A DNA stretch of 64,000 bases from Solanum dulcamara. Taxonomy: Eukaryota; Streptophyta; Magnoliopsida; Solanales; Solanaceae. The notes beneath the pieces were generated by a model. That model was not told the origin of the DNA, did no database searches, and saw only the letters and a program-made list of their open reading frames with translations. The DNA lies in NCBI RefSeq assembly GCF_947179165.1, contig NC_077242.1, forward strand, positions 3,658,001-3,722,000, read 5' to 3'. The translations under genes and the position numbers were made by a program. Below, piece after piece: positions 48,233-59,419 of this stretch. How positions within the stretch are numbered: position 1 is the stretch's first letter; the number at the start of each line of letters is the position of its first letter.

Positions 48233-48858
48233 ACCCAATATATGTTACTCGTTATGTCTCAATTTATGTGACATCAATAAAATCTTAAAAGTTGATATAA
48301 ACCTTCTAACTATAAATTAAATAAAGTTGAGGTGGAGTGATTATCTTAGAAATGAGAGTTTTAGAAAATTCTTCAATACTGTTAGGAATTCATAAGGTAT
48401 ATTGTATGGTGGAATAAAAAACCATAGCAATAACAAAGTTAATGTAATTTCACTAATAGAATACGAGGAGAGTAGAATCAATCCCTACCTTAAATAACAT
48501 ATCAAGGTTATAACTAACCATGTAACAAATCATGAGTGGGGTGCAAATAATAGTGGATTGATTTAAGTTAGATCCACAATCCGTATACAAAAATATTTAC
48601 ACCATCAAATTACATTTTAAGAAGGTTACGTTTATATGTAAATTAAGCATAACCTAATGTTGTAAGAAAAATATATTACACACTTACATGTATATAATTA
48701 AACTCGATCTTCAATAGACAATTAATTAAAAATCAAAGAGAAAAGAAGAAAAGATTAAGGATGAAAAATATTGCAAATATAATATGGCTTGGATCGACAT
48801 TGGTAGAAATTAAAAACTTAGATCGATCGCATATATCGATCATGCACGTGATGCTTTC
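48233..48858. other. Spacer, no gene seen
   Basis: AT-rich 3' flank of the next gene. Confidence 0.5.
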
Positions 48859-49323
48859 TCATGCACTCTCATAGTCATCGCCGCGGAAACTATTCCCACC
48901 ATCTCCGCTATAGTTATCATCTCCACCATCTTCTTCTCCTCCGTCACTACTAGCATATCCATCATCACCACCAATACCATATCCACCATCATCATACTCA
49001 TAGCCACCATCAACCGTAACACTATCATTAACAGAGTTATTCTCACCGTTTCCATAATAAATACCCTCATCACTAATGTATTCACTATCACCATCATCGC
49101 CATTATGATCATCATCATTTGTATAGACGACTTTAGAGGTGGACCCTCCTAAAGCAATTGTATTCGTTGCACTTTTTTGTGGATACGTGTAATATTCATC
49201 GTGTTCTTCAAAATCAGATAAATCAGGATCCAACGGAGCCGAATGAGGAAAACTCCAATCGCGCCTTATACTTCGACCCTTTTCGAAGCCTCCGCTACAT
49301 AAACAAGAGAAAATGGATGTCAT
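48859..49323 (-). CDS. Asp/Gly-rich small protein, unrecognised
   Basis: Single exon, 154 residues, ATG at 49323 (MTSIFSCLCSGGFEKGRSIR), stop TAG at 48859. The N-terminal 45 residues are of ordinary composition with a CLC motif, RRDWSFPHSAPLDPDLSDFE, and no clear membrane span. From about residue 70 it becomes a low-complexity run of Asp, Gly, Tyr and Ser (DDDHNGDDGDSEY, GGYEYDDGGYGIGGDDGY). Base use on the minus strand shows codon-like GAT/GGT periodicity, supporting translation. The structured N-terminus and the absence of stops argue that it is real; the simple-sequence tail lowers certainty. Function unknown. Confidence 0.6.
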   Translation of the reverse strand: MTSIFSCLCSGGFEKGRSIRRDWSFPHSAPLDPDLSDFEEHDEYYTYPQKSATNTIALGGSTSKVVYTNDDDHNGDDGDSEYISDEGIYYGNGENNSVNDSVTVDGGYEYDDGGYGIGGDDGYASSDGGEEDGGDDNYSGDGGNSFRGDDYESA

Positions 49324-50172
49324 GTTATTCTAATCAATTGTTCGTGTGAAGAAGGATAATTAACATTATGAAGTAGCACTAAGTAGGATTAAAATATTTT
49401 TGGACCTTATCAAGTTGCTTAACTTAAATACTAATAAATGTGTAAATAATGGGGAGATTTTTATTTGTATTTGGTAAGCTAGTTAAGCCCCACGGAGTTT
49501 CTTTATATTTTTATGATTTATATAAAATTAGAGTGGTTGAAAGCTGAAAGCTGCTTCAGTAGAAAACAATATAATATCGAAGCTGGAAAATTTTATCCTA
49601 TATACAGAAAAAAAATTCTAATAAGAGGGTAAAATCGAATATATTGGCATATATAACACATTAAATAAGTTCAACCACATTTTATCAGCAACTTGTCATC
49701 AATTTTCTGTCACATGAGCTGGCATATGCTTCTCGGATATTCTACGATTAAGGAGTTAACTTATATGTATTGATAGTGTAAAAAATATTTTATATCATCA
49801 TATTATGGGTAATTTTTTACATAAAAATGAGATTTATATATAATCTTGAAAATAAAACGGGTTATTGATTATTACAGGATGTATATAAATGACTTGTTCG
49901 TATAGAAAATCTTTACATATATTGGCGGATATTAATTATTATTCAATAATTAAATAGAGGAGTAATTAATTCTTTTATGGGGAAAAAAAGGAAGAAATTA
50001 AACTATAACATTTTGTACAACTCACATATCTAATTACATGGATTCTCACCAAAATAACAAAATAAAAACAATACCAAAAATAAAATATGGGAAAAAAAAA
50101 ACTAGCCACATGCATGTGGCACGTAAACATTATCTTAACAATATTAGTTTAGTACCTACAATTTTGACTGAG
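49324..50172. other. Spacer between two minus-strand small genes
   Basis: AT-rich; no gene or repeat recognised. Confidence 0.5.
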
Positions 50173-50523
50173 TCAACTTCCTCCGCCACCATCACGGCCA
50201 CCACCTCCATCATCACGGCCACCATTACCATCAATAGCTATGCTAGTCAGAGCTGCTGACATGGCGGCAGCACCAGCCACGAGGGCAGTACCACCGCCAC
50301 TCACGTCATTGCCGTTATAATCTCCCCCTCCTATTCCATCAGAACCATAAGTTTGACCAGAAATTGACGCTCTATTTCTTCGCCTCGCATCGATCCCGGC
50401 AGGACGCTGTTCACCATGCTTCTTTTTGTTATTGTTGCCTTTTTTATAACAAAAAGTGAAGAAAATAACAGATACAATAAAAGCAGAAAGAAATAATATG
50501 ATTGCTATAAGGTACACCTCCAT
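50173..50523 (-). CDS. Single-span membrane protein with Gly-rich tail, intact family member
   Basis: Single exon, 116 residues, ATG at 50523, stop TGA at 50173. Residues 3-26 (VYLIAIILFLSAFIVSVIFF and on) form one strong membrane span, followed by a basic stretch (YKKGNNNKKKHGEQ), an RRRNR cluster and a Gly/Ala/Asp-rich tail ending GRDDGGGGRDGGGGS. Membrane span, basic stretch, variable linker and Gly-rich end is the layout of the smaller genes at 55.8, 58.5 and 60.7 kb, though sequence similarity outside that plan is weak. The positive residues just after the span predict an outside N-terminus and a cytosolic tail. Function unknown; related annotations would be glycine-rich proteins. Unlike the tandem array, its frame runs through the Gly-rich tail without an internal stop. 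Confidence 0.65.
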   Translation of the reverse strand: MEVYLIAIILFLSAFIVSVIFFTFCYKKGNNNKKKHGEQRPAGIDARRRNRASISGQTYGSDGIGGGDYNGNDVSGGGTALVAGAAAMSAALTSIAIDGNGGRDDGGGGRDGGGGS

Positions 50524-51144
50524 TATTATGATACAAAAAGTCGAAAATTTTGAAGAATTTTTAGACGAATTTTTTCATTATAAAAAATATGGAGGCTTTG
50601 AATTACGTGACAATTGTACAGGAAAAACGGTGTGTGCATGTGAGTTCAATTAATTTAAGTTTCGTACAACTTGGGTTTCGTTGATTTTAAGTAATTAGTT
50701 TCTTGAATTTTCTTTAGATGACAACGCAACATGATAATCTTGAGACTGATTTGTCCTTTACCCTTGAGAATTAATCAAATTGATAGCGAGAGGAAGAATC
50801 AACGAGACGAGTATTCTGATAACGAAAATCATGAAGAGAATTTTAGACTCAAGATATGCAAAAATGACGCATTATAATAGCATCTGGCATAGTTCAAGCC
50901 AACGAATAACCACTCAAAAGTATTTTATACGCTATAGCGATATATTTCTCTATCACTAAGCTTGTATACTATCGACATTGATACATTTATTAAGAAGTTA
51001 ATTACATCTGCTTTAGATTTCGTCCAACAGTTAATTTCTCACTTTCAACAATACAAGAATGCAAAATCTGTGTAGAGCAACCAATTTGTCTTGTTACAGA
51101 AGTCGCGATCTCTTTAACCTTCAAGTGGTTGTTTCGAGGATGCC
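50524..51144. other. Spacer and 3' flank of the VOC gene, no gene seen
   Basis: Non-coding; no repeat recognised. Confidence 0.5.
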
Positions 51145-53566
51145 TTAGGACGGCTGATAAAGACCTAACATATGCCCATCCACACACCTCAAAGCAGCAA
51201 CCTACAAGACAAGAACCATGTTATAGATCACTTTCATCAACATAAATGCTGAATGAAGCACAAAATTTTGAATCAATATGTAAATTATAACGAGCATAAA
51301 CCATTGCCTGTCAACAATTATGAAAGCAACCTTATGAAATTTTGGTTACCTTTCCATGGATTTCATATTTTATGGGGCCATCCAACTCAGCACCTAAAGC
51401 CAATAGCTTGGTCACCGAGTTGTTTATATCATCAACTGTAAAGGACAGGAGGGATGAGTATCCTTTCTGCACAACAATGTCACTGTAAAACTGAAGTTAG
51501 CAGCTAACCAGTTGTATGATTTTCAATAAACAAACAAAAGAAAAACAGAAGCACAAACAGAAAAAAGTGACCAATTGATATGAAATAATTTTAATCAGTA
51601 AGCAAAGACAGACATTGTCATAGTTAATGTGCCGGTTTTAGACGCAGACTAAAACCTGAAGCAACAACCTTGTGAAGACTACTGAATGAAGTTATGACAG
51701 AAGAACAAAAAAGAAAAAGATCCTAGGGTCATCACACATATTCTCATATTAGAAGAGAGATGATTGGATAAAGGAGCAATGACTAAAACTGCAACGGAAT
51801 ACAAACCACAGAATAGAGTAATCAAAGGATATCAAACTACGCTTACCATATATCCAAAAGCAAAACAGAACTCTAAACTAAGCAGATGGATGTCCAGGAC
51901 TGTGAAGGTGATGCAGTAAGAGTTGAGGTTTATTATAACTCGACCTTATCTTGACAAGTATAAACTCTTTCAAACAACAAATCATCCTTGTACACACTGA
52001 ACCGGCCTTAGTACATATACTAGATGGTTCATAGACCATAGTTGCACACTTGCACTAGAAGGGCTAGAATGTTCTAACTCTTCAGCTTGTACGGATGTGG
52101 TTCTAGACTTTCTGAACACTCATCACAGCTTAAGAATCTGATCCAAGATATGATCTTCTGTCTGACAGCCCACGAGTATCCAGCTCAATATCAGATACTC
52201 CAAAGGAGCTTGAGTGAGGTTTGCATCATTATCTAGAACGCCTATAACCTTTATCCTGCCAGAGCTGCACAACATGTAATTCCTCAATAGAAGATCAGCA
52301 TAATATTGGATTTGGTACTATGATACTCCGGAAATCTACAATGCCTAGTCCAACAATGGATTTTATTATTCCTCCTCACAAACGTCCCACCAGAATCACT
52401 CATATGTTATACCTTGATCTAAAACTAGTATAGCACAGGTAACTCAGTATGATGTAAAATAAAAAAGAGGCTTTTTCTAATCCAATTTACTCTAACTAAA
52501 GGAATAATTCTTTTTTCTTAAAGTATATTATCCGATGATCAGAAAAGGAACAAAATTATTAGCTAACAAGAGAAAGATCTCAAGCAATGCAATGAGAACA
52601 CACTCATAAACCGCTGAAATTCGAGAAATGAAAGGAGCTACTAGAGGTTCCACATGGATTTCCCTGTTACTTCAGTGGACAGCAGCCACCGACAGAAATA
52701 CTCCGGATGTCCCAGGATGTTTGCCCTTTCTTTTAATAAAAATGGTATTTGTTTTTATTAAATATGTTCCAAGGAGGTACTATAGCAGTACAACAAAGAT
52801 TTGTTCCTTCTATTGGTTGAAGAGTACATAACCTCAGACTGAGAAGCAAAGTCAGTAACCATTTTCTTCTTACACTATACGAAAAAGACTCCCGAGACAT
52901 ATACTTCAAAATATGCATATAGGAACTACTCCTCAAAGCTGCCTTCAACTCTTAGCGATGACCTGTCCATTCCAATTCAATTATAATTCTCGAAAACCAC
53001 TCTTTCAATATAAACACTAAATCGACAGAACCCAAACTGAAGACATTATCACATGTTTATCATCAATCAACTGCTTGTAAGGAGAGAAATACTAAACGAT
53101 CCAGAAATTCTTAAAAGCCACTAACTTTTAAGTATAAACACATTAAACTACCCAACACCAAAACCCAAGTTGAGAACATCAACACATATTTCTGAACAAT
53201 AACATTTTAGATGGGTATTCAAGACAATTGGCAAGGGAAAGAAACACATTTAATGAATAAAAATCTTGAAAATCTAAAAAAACCAACAAATTTCAAATAT
53301 AAGAACACCAAACCCCAGAACCCAAAATGTGAACTTTAACACGTCTTGATCCACAATCAACTGTTTAGATGATGATTCAAGAAATTTGGCAGGAGAGAGA
53401 AGTACCTTGATGAATGCATGAGAGCAAGTTTGAGGGGCCCAGATTGGAGCTCAGCCCATCTATGAGTACAGACGTTAATGGAGAAATCCAAACCATCTGA
53501 GTAAAATCTTGCTGCTTTTGGTACATCCTTGTGTAGCTGTAGTATCCATCTGAATGATGCCGCCAT
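51145..53566 (-). CDS. Glyoxalase I-like (VOC superfamily) protein, 3 exons
   Basis: Exons: 53566-53406, 51482-51350 and 51201-51145; total 351 bp, 116 residues, with matching phases (CATCAAG|GTACTT; TTACAG|TGACATT; GGAAAG|GTAACC; TTGTAG|GTTGCT; stop TAA at 51145). The protein reads MAASFRWILQLHKDVPKAAR, then FYSDGLDFSINVCTHRWAEL, KGYSSLLSFTVDDINNSV, GAELDGPIKYEIHGK and ends DGHMLGLYQPS. It shows the paired beta-alpha-beta pattern of the vicinal oxygen chelate fold and matches my recollection of a plant lactoylglutathione lyase/glyoxalase I family protein (At2g32090 type). The substrate is unknown, and the short length and lack of a clear set of Glu/His metal ligands leave true glyoxalase activity open. 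An in-frame ATG at 53668 would add 34 residues; family starts favour 53566. The first intron is 1.9 kb. Confidence 0.9.
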
Positions 53567-53725
53567 TTTCACCCGGAAGTGAGACGAACACTCTCCGTTT
53601 CTGAATTTAGAAGCTCTATCGGGTCGGGTCGGAACAAATGGGTCGCCTGGTTCAATTAACAACTCCATTTCAAATTGTGGACCCGAATTAGAGGGAAGTT
53701 GTTAGGCACTTTAAAAGATTCATTA

Positions 53726-54108
53726 GGAGCCCGTTTGGATTGGCTTTAAGTTTGTCAAAACCAACTTAAAGCCCCCTTTTAACTTTTGAACGTGTTTGTC
53801 TAATGCTGACTTTAAGCCATAAAGTTCTTAAAGTCAGTCAAAAATAAAAAGTTAGAATTCCTAACTTTTTTTTCCAAAGTGCTTAAAGTCATTTTCTTTG
53901 ACCATGAAAATTACTTTTATATCCCTTATATTATAACTAAATTCCCAAACTACCTTTTTTTATTCTTTTAACCCTAAAATTCACATCATAAACACTTTTA
54001 TCCAAACACTCAACTGCTTATTTATAAAAATAACTTTCAGCACTTCAAAGTTCTAAAAGCACTTCATACATAAAAGTTACTTTTTTTAAGCCCATCCAAA
54101 CGGGCTCT
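53726..54108. mobile_element. hAT-like MITE, gtttggattggcttat family
   Basis: The ends ggagcccgtttggattggct and agcccatccaaacgggctct are inverted. It lies about 160 bp upstream of the VOC gene start and is the best-preserved member of this family in the window. Confidence 0.8.
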
Positions 54109-54580
54109 AGATCGGCGACATGAATTAATAACTAGGCTTGGAAAGTCATTGAAAACTCTTTTTAGTAGAATAAACATATATCTTTGACAATAATATATTA
54201 TTTTATATTCATTAAAACAATTTGATAGTAATTTATTAGGTATTATTTTATTTAAAAATTTAATGGACAATGACAGATGATCAACGACATTGAATATAAA
54301 TATGTTATTGAGAGTAACACATTATACATAAGTTCGTAATTTATGCCCACGTCTAATAGCACCCTTCATTTAAGAGAACGATGTTGTTTCCTTTAAATTT
54401 GTTAGCTAGGATTGCGTGTTAACATGTATATGTAACGATTTAATCCAAATTGAAAAATCTCTTTGGCAATCTAAAGTTTCGATTCACATCTAGCAAAATT
54501 CCTGCCGCTTTGTTCCTATTCCATGCAACAACTGTTGCCAAAAAATATGCAGATTCATGAAATCCCACAAATTATAGGTG
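54109..54580. other. Spacer, no gene seen
   Basis: Non-coding AT-rich sequence. Confidence 0.5.
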
Positions 54581-55153
54581 CAAAACTTTGTATTGTTGGC
54601 GATTTTGCTGACAAAAGTCAGTCAAAAAGCTTTAATATTAATATTTTTTTTCCAGGAAGGATGCAATACTATTTTAAACTCGGACAATAATATTTGTTGT
54701 CAAGATATTGTATGTACAACCTTCAAAACTTTGTATTGTTGGCAATTTTGCTTACAAAAGTCCATCGAAAAGTTTTGAAATTAGTATTTTTTCGGAAAAG
54801 GGTGCAATACTATTTTAAACTCGGACAATGATATTTGATGTCAAGATATTATATGTATAACCTTCAAAACTTTGTATTGTTGGCAATTTTGCTTACAAAA
54901 GTCAGTCGAAAAGCTTTGAAATTAGTATTTTTTCGGGGAAGGGTGCAATACTATTTTAAATGCAGACAATGATGCTTGCTGTCAAGATATTGTATATACA
55001 ATCTTCAAAACTTTGTATTCATGTTGGCGATTTTGCTTACAAAAATCAATTGAAAAGCTTTGAAATTAGTATTTTTTTTTCAGGGAAGGGTGCAATATTA
55101 TTTTAAACTTGGACAATAATACTTGTTGTCAATATATTGTACGTAAAACCTTC
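54581..55153 (+). repeat. Minisatellite, four units of about 141 bp
   Basis: Units start with caaaactttgtattgttgg-like sequence at 54581, 54724, 54865 and 55005 and contain ttgcttacaaaagtcagtcg, ggtgcaatactattttaaac and tgtcaagatattgtatgta. Units are similar but not identical, with the fourth the most diverged. Each unit contains stops in all frames. Confidence 0.88.
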
Positions 55154-55325
55154 CTAGGCCGGATCATCTTGATAAATTGTACTTATGAGTTTTTTCACAT
55201 GCGATCGGCCAGTTGATAGTGCAATACTATGTATTTTGAGTTGCTTTGTTCATTATTATGAAAATATTCACTTGCATATACTATATAGGTACCTTTTTAT
55301 GACCAATAATAATGCATATTAATTG

Positions 55326-55765
55326 GATCCCGGTCAACTTGAGCCGTTTGTAATGACTGAACAACACATTCATAGGTCACATAATATATGAGAAAAAATG
55401 ATAATATGATTTAGAATTCGAGGAAGTGTGATGGAAAATTTTGGGACCTCGTAAAAGAATACTCCATCCACAAATCTTAAAAGTGATTAGATTATCTGAA
55501 TTATAATGTGTTTATAGATTTTATCGACTTGTTGTTGACTGTAGTTTAATCACTGCATTAATTGAGAGATGACGTGCTGAGACTCATACATTTTACTATA
55601 GGATGGGTGAGACAGTGATCACCTTGCAGAACGTGGAGGTGTTGTATGGCTTATCTGTAAAAGGTAATCAAGTATTTGGGTATGAGCCACATATTGAGGA
55701 TCGAGTGGATTGGTAAAATATTTGTCAAAAATTATAAGATTTTACTCCAATAATGTACACTAATT
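55326..55765 (+). pseudogene. Plant mobile domain (MAIN-like) protein fragment
   Basis: Plus-strand pieces are DPGQLEPFVMTEQHIHRSHN (55327-55390), then RKRILHPQILKVIRLSEL, YRFYRLVVDCSLITALIER, RAETHTFYYRMGETVITLQN and VEVLYGLSVKGNQVFGYE. This is the order and wording of the plant mobile domain, known from MAIN/MAIL proteins and from transposons that carry it. Several stops (for example TGA after HRSHNI, TAA after LSEL, TGA after ALIER) and small frame changes inactivate it. It begins about 170 bp beyond the minisatellite. Confidence 0.85.
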
Positions 55766-55784
55766 CACATCTGGTTTGCGTTTC

Positions 55785-55955
55785 AAAACTATAAATCAAT
55801 TCAAATTAATCTCCACATCGGCTACAACTGCAACAACCGTTACAATCGCCTCCGCCACCTGGCGTCTCCGGCATAAGACTCACAAAATGACCAAAATTGG
55901 GAACAGAAAAATGCTGAGTATGGGCAGAATAATTTTTAAGTCCATAGTAAATATG
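55785..55955 (-). pseudogene. Tandem-array membrane protein, copy 1, inactivated
   Basis: The minus-strand start ATG is at about 55952. It reads MDLKIILPILSIFLFPILVI then L and TGA, where the copy at 58.5 kb has TTG TGC (Leu-Cys). Behind the stop the Arg-rich part CRRRQ remains, but the Lys/Asp-rich middle is deleted. The Gly/Cys tail (GGGDCNGCCSCSRCGD) follows in another frame up to a TAA. The upstream TATA motif (gctatttatagc in the plus strand at 55975-55986) is preserved. Confidence 0.8.
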
Positions 55956-56014
55956 GTTGACACATTTTTTTAGAGGCTATTTATAGCAAGCCACCAACCA
56001 ATTACGATATTATT

Positions 56015-56330
56015 TTTTCCTCCTCATAGCTCATAGGATTTTTATTTTTATGTATTCAAGTTGTAATATTTTTTGGGTCTACATGTATTGTCCTTAAATC
56101 AAATCACCAGCGCTTACTTTAGAACTTTTCATTTTATGTATTTTTAGTTCCCTTGTAATCAGAAGTATCATGAATTGTTTTACTGATACCTGAGCTCATG
56201 TTTTGGCCTGGCAGATGCTTGACTTAACATCATCTTATTAATGTATATATTTAAGTAGCTTTCCTTTCCAATTCGATACGCGTGTCAGATAAAAAACTAA
56301 TCTAGTTGATGCAAGAAGCCTAAATATAGA
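56015..56330 (-). promoter_or_regulatory. Array upstream module 1
   Basis: It shares, in order, tcatagctcataggattttt, caagttgtaatattttttgg, aaatcaccagcgcttacttt, atcatgaattgttttactga and ttggcctggcagatgcttga with modules 2 to 5. It lies upstream of inactivated copy 1. Confidence 0.75.
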
Positions 56331-56387
56331 CAAAGTAGGGTGTAATCCGTACGGAACAAAACATTTTTAGAAAATATTTTTTCTAAA

Positions 56388-56412
56388 AACAACAACAACA
56401 ACCCAGTAAATT
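56388..56412 (-). repeat. SINE tail-like fragment
   Basis: The phrase aacaacaacaacaacccagt is the complement of the TS-type SINE tail. No SINE body is seen beside it. Confidence 0.35.
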
Positions 56413-56828
56413 TCTAAAAAAAATATGTAATTTTTTTAGTGTAAAAATAGAAAGAACAAGCTCCACAAGTGACAGTTTAACTCACCTTGTCGTCGTTGTC
56501 TTACGTGGTAGTTCGCATATGACATTTAGTTCGCTTTCGAAAAACTTGCTGGTCCCGTATTAGTCCGTTCTGCTTCGCCAGTGGTCAAATAGTAGAGCAC
56601 CATCATCTGATCAGGCTAAACAACAAATTAAATAAGAGGAAAGATTGAAATGACATAAAGAGTGCTTAGCGAGGAGACAACACTGGAGGAAGGAAATTAT
56701 CGCGAATAAGGAAGCACGTCAACTTCGAAAGAAAGCTCCTGAGAAGGCCCTGGCAGCCTGCTCTTAAGAATTCATGATTTATATATGTTTCAGGTCTGTG
56801 AGAGCATGTTTATATAAGCTTTTGAGTC
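56413..56828. other. Spacer, no gene seen
   Basis: A GC-richer stretch (56460-56770) contains aggaagcacgtcaacttcga and ctcctgagaaggccctggca. It has no continuous frame and may be a fragment of a gene I do not recognise. Confidence 0.3.
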
Positions 56829-57775
56829 TAGGGGTGTCAATGGATTTCAAAAAATCGACTTAACCGACCGAACCGAACTGTACCAAACCGATTTTAGGTT
56901 TCTTTTAATAAAATTGATGGTTTTCATATAAATTTATAACCGTACCGAATAATTAGGTAGGTTTTTATTTTGTAAAAATTAATCGAAAAAATACCGAAAC
57001 ATACCGAATAATATATATGTAAAATATATTTTATATATCAAATTTAAAAATAATACTATTAAATTTTTTGCTTTAGACACAAGATAATGAAAGTGATTAC
57101 AAGCGACAATATAATTAACACTCAAAGTCCTAATACTAAAACTTTTTATTTTACTCCGATTAAAATTAAATTAGTTCTAACATCTCAACTCTTGAATAGT
57201 AACTAGTAAACTACAAGGTATTCCAACGATCTTGGATAAAAAAGCTACAAGTTATTAGATATTTTTTCTTTCTTATGGTTTAAATTTCTCTTATTGAATA
57301 CATAAATTAAGTAAACTCAGTTCTTGAGTTTCATGTTGATTGATTGTTTCAGCTCGTGTGATGTAAATTATATATTTTGTCTTTGCTTTATATTTTTTTT
57401 ACACTACCATAAATATAATGTGATGAATTTCTATTCTTGTTTTCTTGATTCAGCACCTCTTTAACAATAAAAATGTTTAAAGATTTTTTGTCAAAGTCAT
57501 CCCAAGTATACGTAAGAGCATTTTTTTTTGTTTGTTTTTTAAGTATACATAATAGTGTGTTCTAATTTTTATATTTTTTTAATAAAAAACCAAAAATGAA
57601 CCGAATCTTACCGATACCGAAGAGAAACCGAAATAATGAAACGGTTTTGAAAAGTCGAGTTTCAATTATAAGAACTAATATAGCCAAAAAATAATATATT
57701 ATAAATTTCATAAAACAACCGTCCGGACCGTACCATTGACCCAAGCTTTTCTAATAAAATGAACCGATATTTAGT
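56829..57775. mobile_element. hAT-like element with AACCGA-rich ends, degenerate right end
   Basis: It starts taggggtgtcaatggatttc followed by accgaccgaaccgaactgta. The right part contains aatcttaccgataccgaaga and gtccggaccgtaccattgac. This is the same type as 39023-39991, but a clean CACCCTA end is lacking. Confidence 0.55.
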
Positions 57776-57988
57776 TTACCATTTTTTTTGGTTTAAAATG
57801 AATTGGCAATTGATCCTAAATGTAATTATATAAAGAGTAGAGTCTGAACTAGTTAATTATAATCTTTGTAGACATCAATGGGATCTCTTTTTCCCTACGC
57901 TGTTTAATTATTTTCAATAAATTAAGAATTATTTTCCTTTCTGTAATGTCTTCTAATCTTTGTTCTCCCTTTACTTTATCTATACACT

Positions 57989-58037
57989 TCGGGAAGCAAA
58001 AATAAAGTCTTTCGGGAAGCAAAAATAAAGTCTTTGT
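57989..58037. repeat. 24-bp tandem duplication
   Basis: The phrase cgggaagcaaaaataaagtc occurs twice in a row. Confidence 0.8.
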
Positions 58038-58390
58038 ATCAATGCAGCAAAAAGTCTTTTTGAGACTTGAGGCCGCTGCTAGATTTTGAGAATAATTTTC
58101 TAGTTCAAAAGGTGTTTGTAAAGTACGCAACTAAATATATACATAAAATTATACGTTTTGCAGTTTAAATGAATTGTGCTTTAGTTTTTGTCGATTGATT
58201 TTTAATTTTTGTCTTTTAGCTCGAATTTATATATAGTAAAACATAAGTTCTTTAGAAAGTAAAATCATTGTTGAACATAAATTGACATAAATTATAGAGC
58301 AATACAAAATATTCAAGCATTTAATTATATGTCACAATTTTCAGGTACATCGTCCAACACCTTCCAAAGACTACAAATTAAATTAATTCA

Positions 58391-58691
58391 AATTAATCAC
58401 CACACAACCGCCAGAGTCACCACCACCATCGCCGCTGCCGCCACCGCCCTACAAAACCACTATAACTACGGCTGCACCACCTTCGAGAACAGCTCGTCCG
58501 GCTTCGGCCAAACCAATGATATTCCCGTCTCTTAATCCGCGGGCCCCACTACCCGCCATTTCCACATCGGCTCCTCCTTTATGTTCATCCTTCTGGCGTT
58601 TGTAGCGCCATATGGCGCACAAAATGATCAAAATGGGCATCACAAAAACGCAAAATATGATGGCAAAAATGGTTAAGTCCATAGCTTGCAT
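58391..58691 (-). CDS. Tandem-array membrane protein, copy 2, stop before Gly-rich tail
   Basis: ATG at 58691 (a second in-frame ATG at 58682 matches the start of copy 1). The first 80 codons read MQAMDLTIFAIIFCVFVMPI, a membrane span of about 24 residues, then a basic WRYKRQKDEHKGG stretch and an Ala/Gly-rich part to VVIVVL and TAG at 58449. After the TAG the same frame continues GGGGSGDGGGDSGGCVVIN and ends at the next stop near 58391. The glycine-rich tail is thus intact in frame but separated by one stop codon. Either the protein ends at residue 80, the stop is a recent null mutation, or it is read through; the sequence cannot decide. A TATA motif (GCTATAAATAGC on the minus strand, about 58710) lies close upstream. 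Function unknown. Confidence 0.55.
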
Positions 58692-58703
58692 AACAACTAT
58701 TTT

Positions 58704-58724
58704 AATTAGAGGCTATTTATAGCA
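58704..58724 (-). promoter_or_regulatory. TATA box of array copy 2
   Basis: The minus-strand sequence reads ttgctataaatagcctc, shared almost exactly with copies 1 and 3 at the same distance from the start codon. Confidence 0.7.
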
Positions 58725-58754
58725 AGACACCGACCAATTACGATGTTATTTTTC

Positions 58755-58985
58755 CCTCTTCATAGCCCATAGGATTAATTTTTTATGTACTCAAGTTGTA
58801 ATACTTTTTGACTCTCATTTTTCTTTTCATTTATTTAATTCTTTTCAACTCCAGGAGTATCATGAATTGTTCAACTGATGAATGTGAGCTCATATATTTG
58901 GCGTGGCATATGTTTGACTTAACTTCATTCATTTCACATTGAATATGGTCGATCTCCACATACCTCATATTAGCACTAAACAGGG
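58755..58985 (-). promoter_or_regulatory. Array upstream module 2
   Basis: It contains cctcttcatagcccatagga, caagttgtaatactttttga, atcatgaattgttcaactga and catatgtttgacttaacttc, matching the other modules. The middle part (aaatcaccagcgcttacttt) is missing. Confidence 0.7.
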
Positions 58986-59419
58986 AGTATAGTTCTAGGA
59001 TAAATTGTCTGTAGTTATTAGCTATACATCAATTCACCCCAAACTTAGCAGTAGTAACCTCAGTCATATTGTTGTTGGCATGCACATGTCGAAGGAGCAG
59101 CAAATGCCATAGTAAAACTTCCGTTATCATCTCGGATTAGAGGCCATAAATGCATGCCTACTTTACCAGATTCAATAGAGTAGTTACCATATATGTTAAT
59201 CTTCACCTATTCACAACTTGTGCTTCAATTTGTCCATTATGTCGCAAAGGCGTCGCCAGTGATTTGGAAGATTGCTTTTAGATTAATTACAAAGTTATGA
59301 AAAGTGATTGCTCATAATAAGAAGTGAATTAGTAACCTGTAAATTGCTAGATAGACAGTAGTCTTAAATGGCATGTTAAATTGCACTTATCACGTTGGTT
59401 AATTAGTAGATATAATTAA
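58986..59419. other. Spacer, no gene seen
   Basis: Non-coding sequence. Confidence 0.5.

Noticed and set aside
48840..49118. Minus-strand Met/Val-rich ORF of 92 residues
   Set aside because: It is a frame-shifted reading of the Asp/Gly-rich gene; the sequence is driven by GAT/GGT repeats.
53569..53668. N-terminal extension of the VOC protein from the ATG at 53668
   Set aside because: The added residues look unlike the family or a clear targeting peptide; the start at 53566 matches homologues. It is kept as an alternative in the gene entry.
58329..58535. Plus-strand ORF rich in Thr/Ala
   Set aside because: It is the antisense shadow of the Gly-rich tail of array copy 2.
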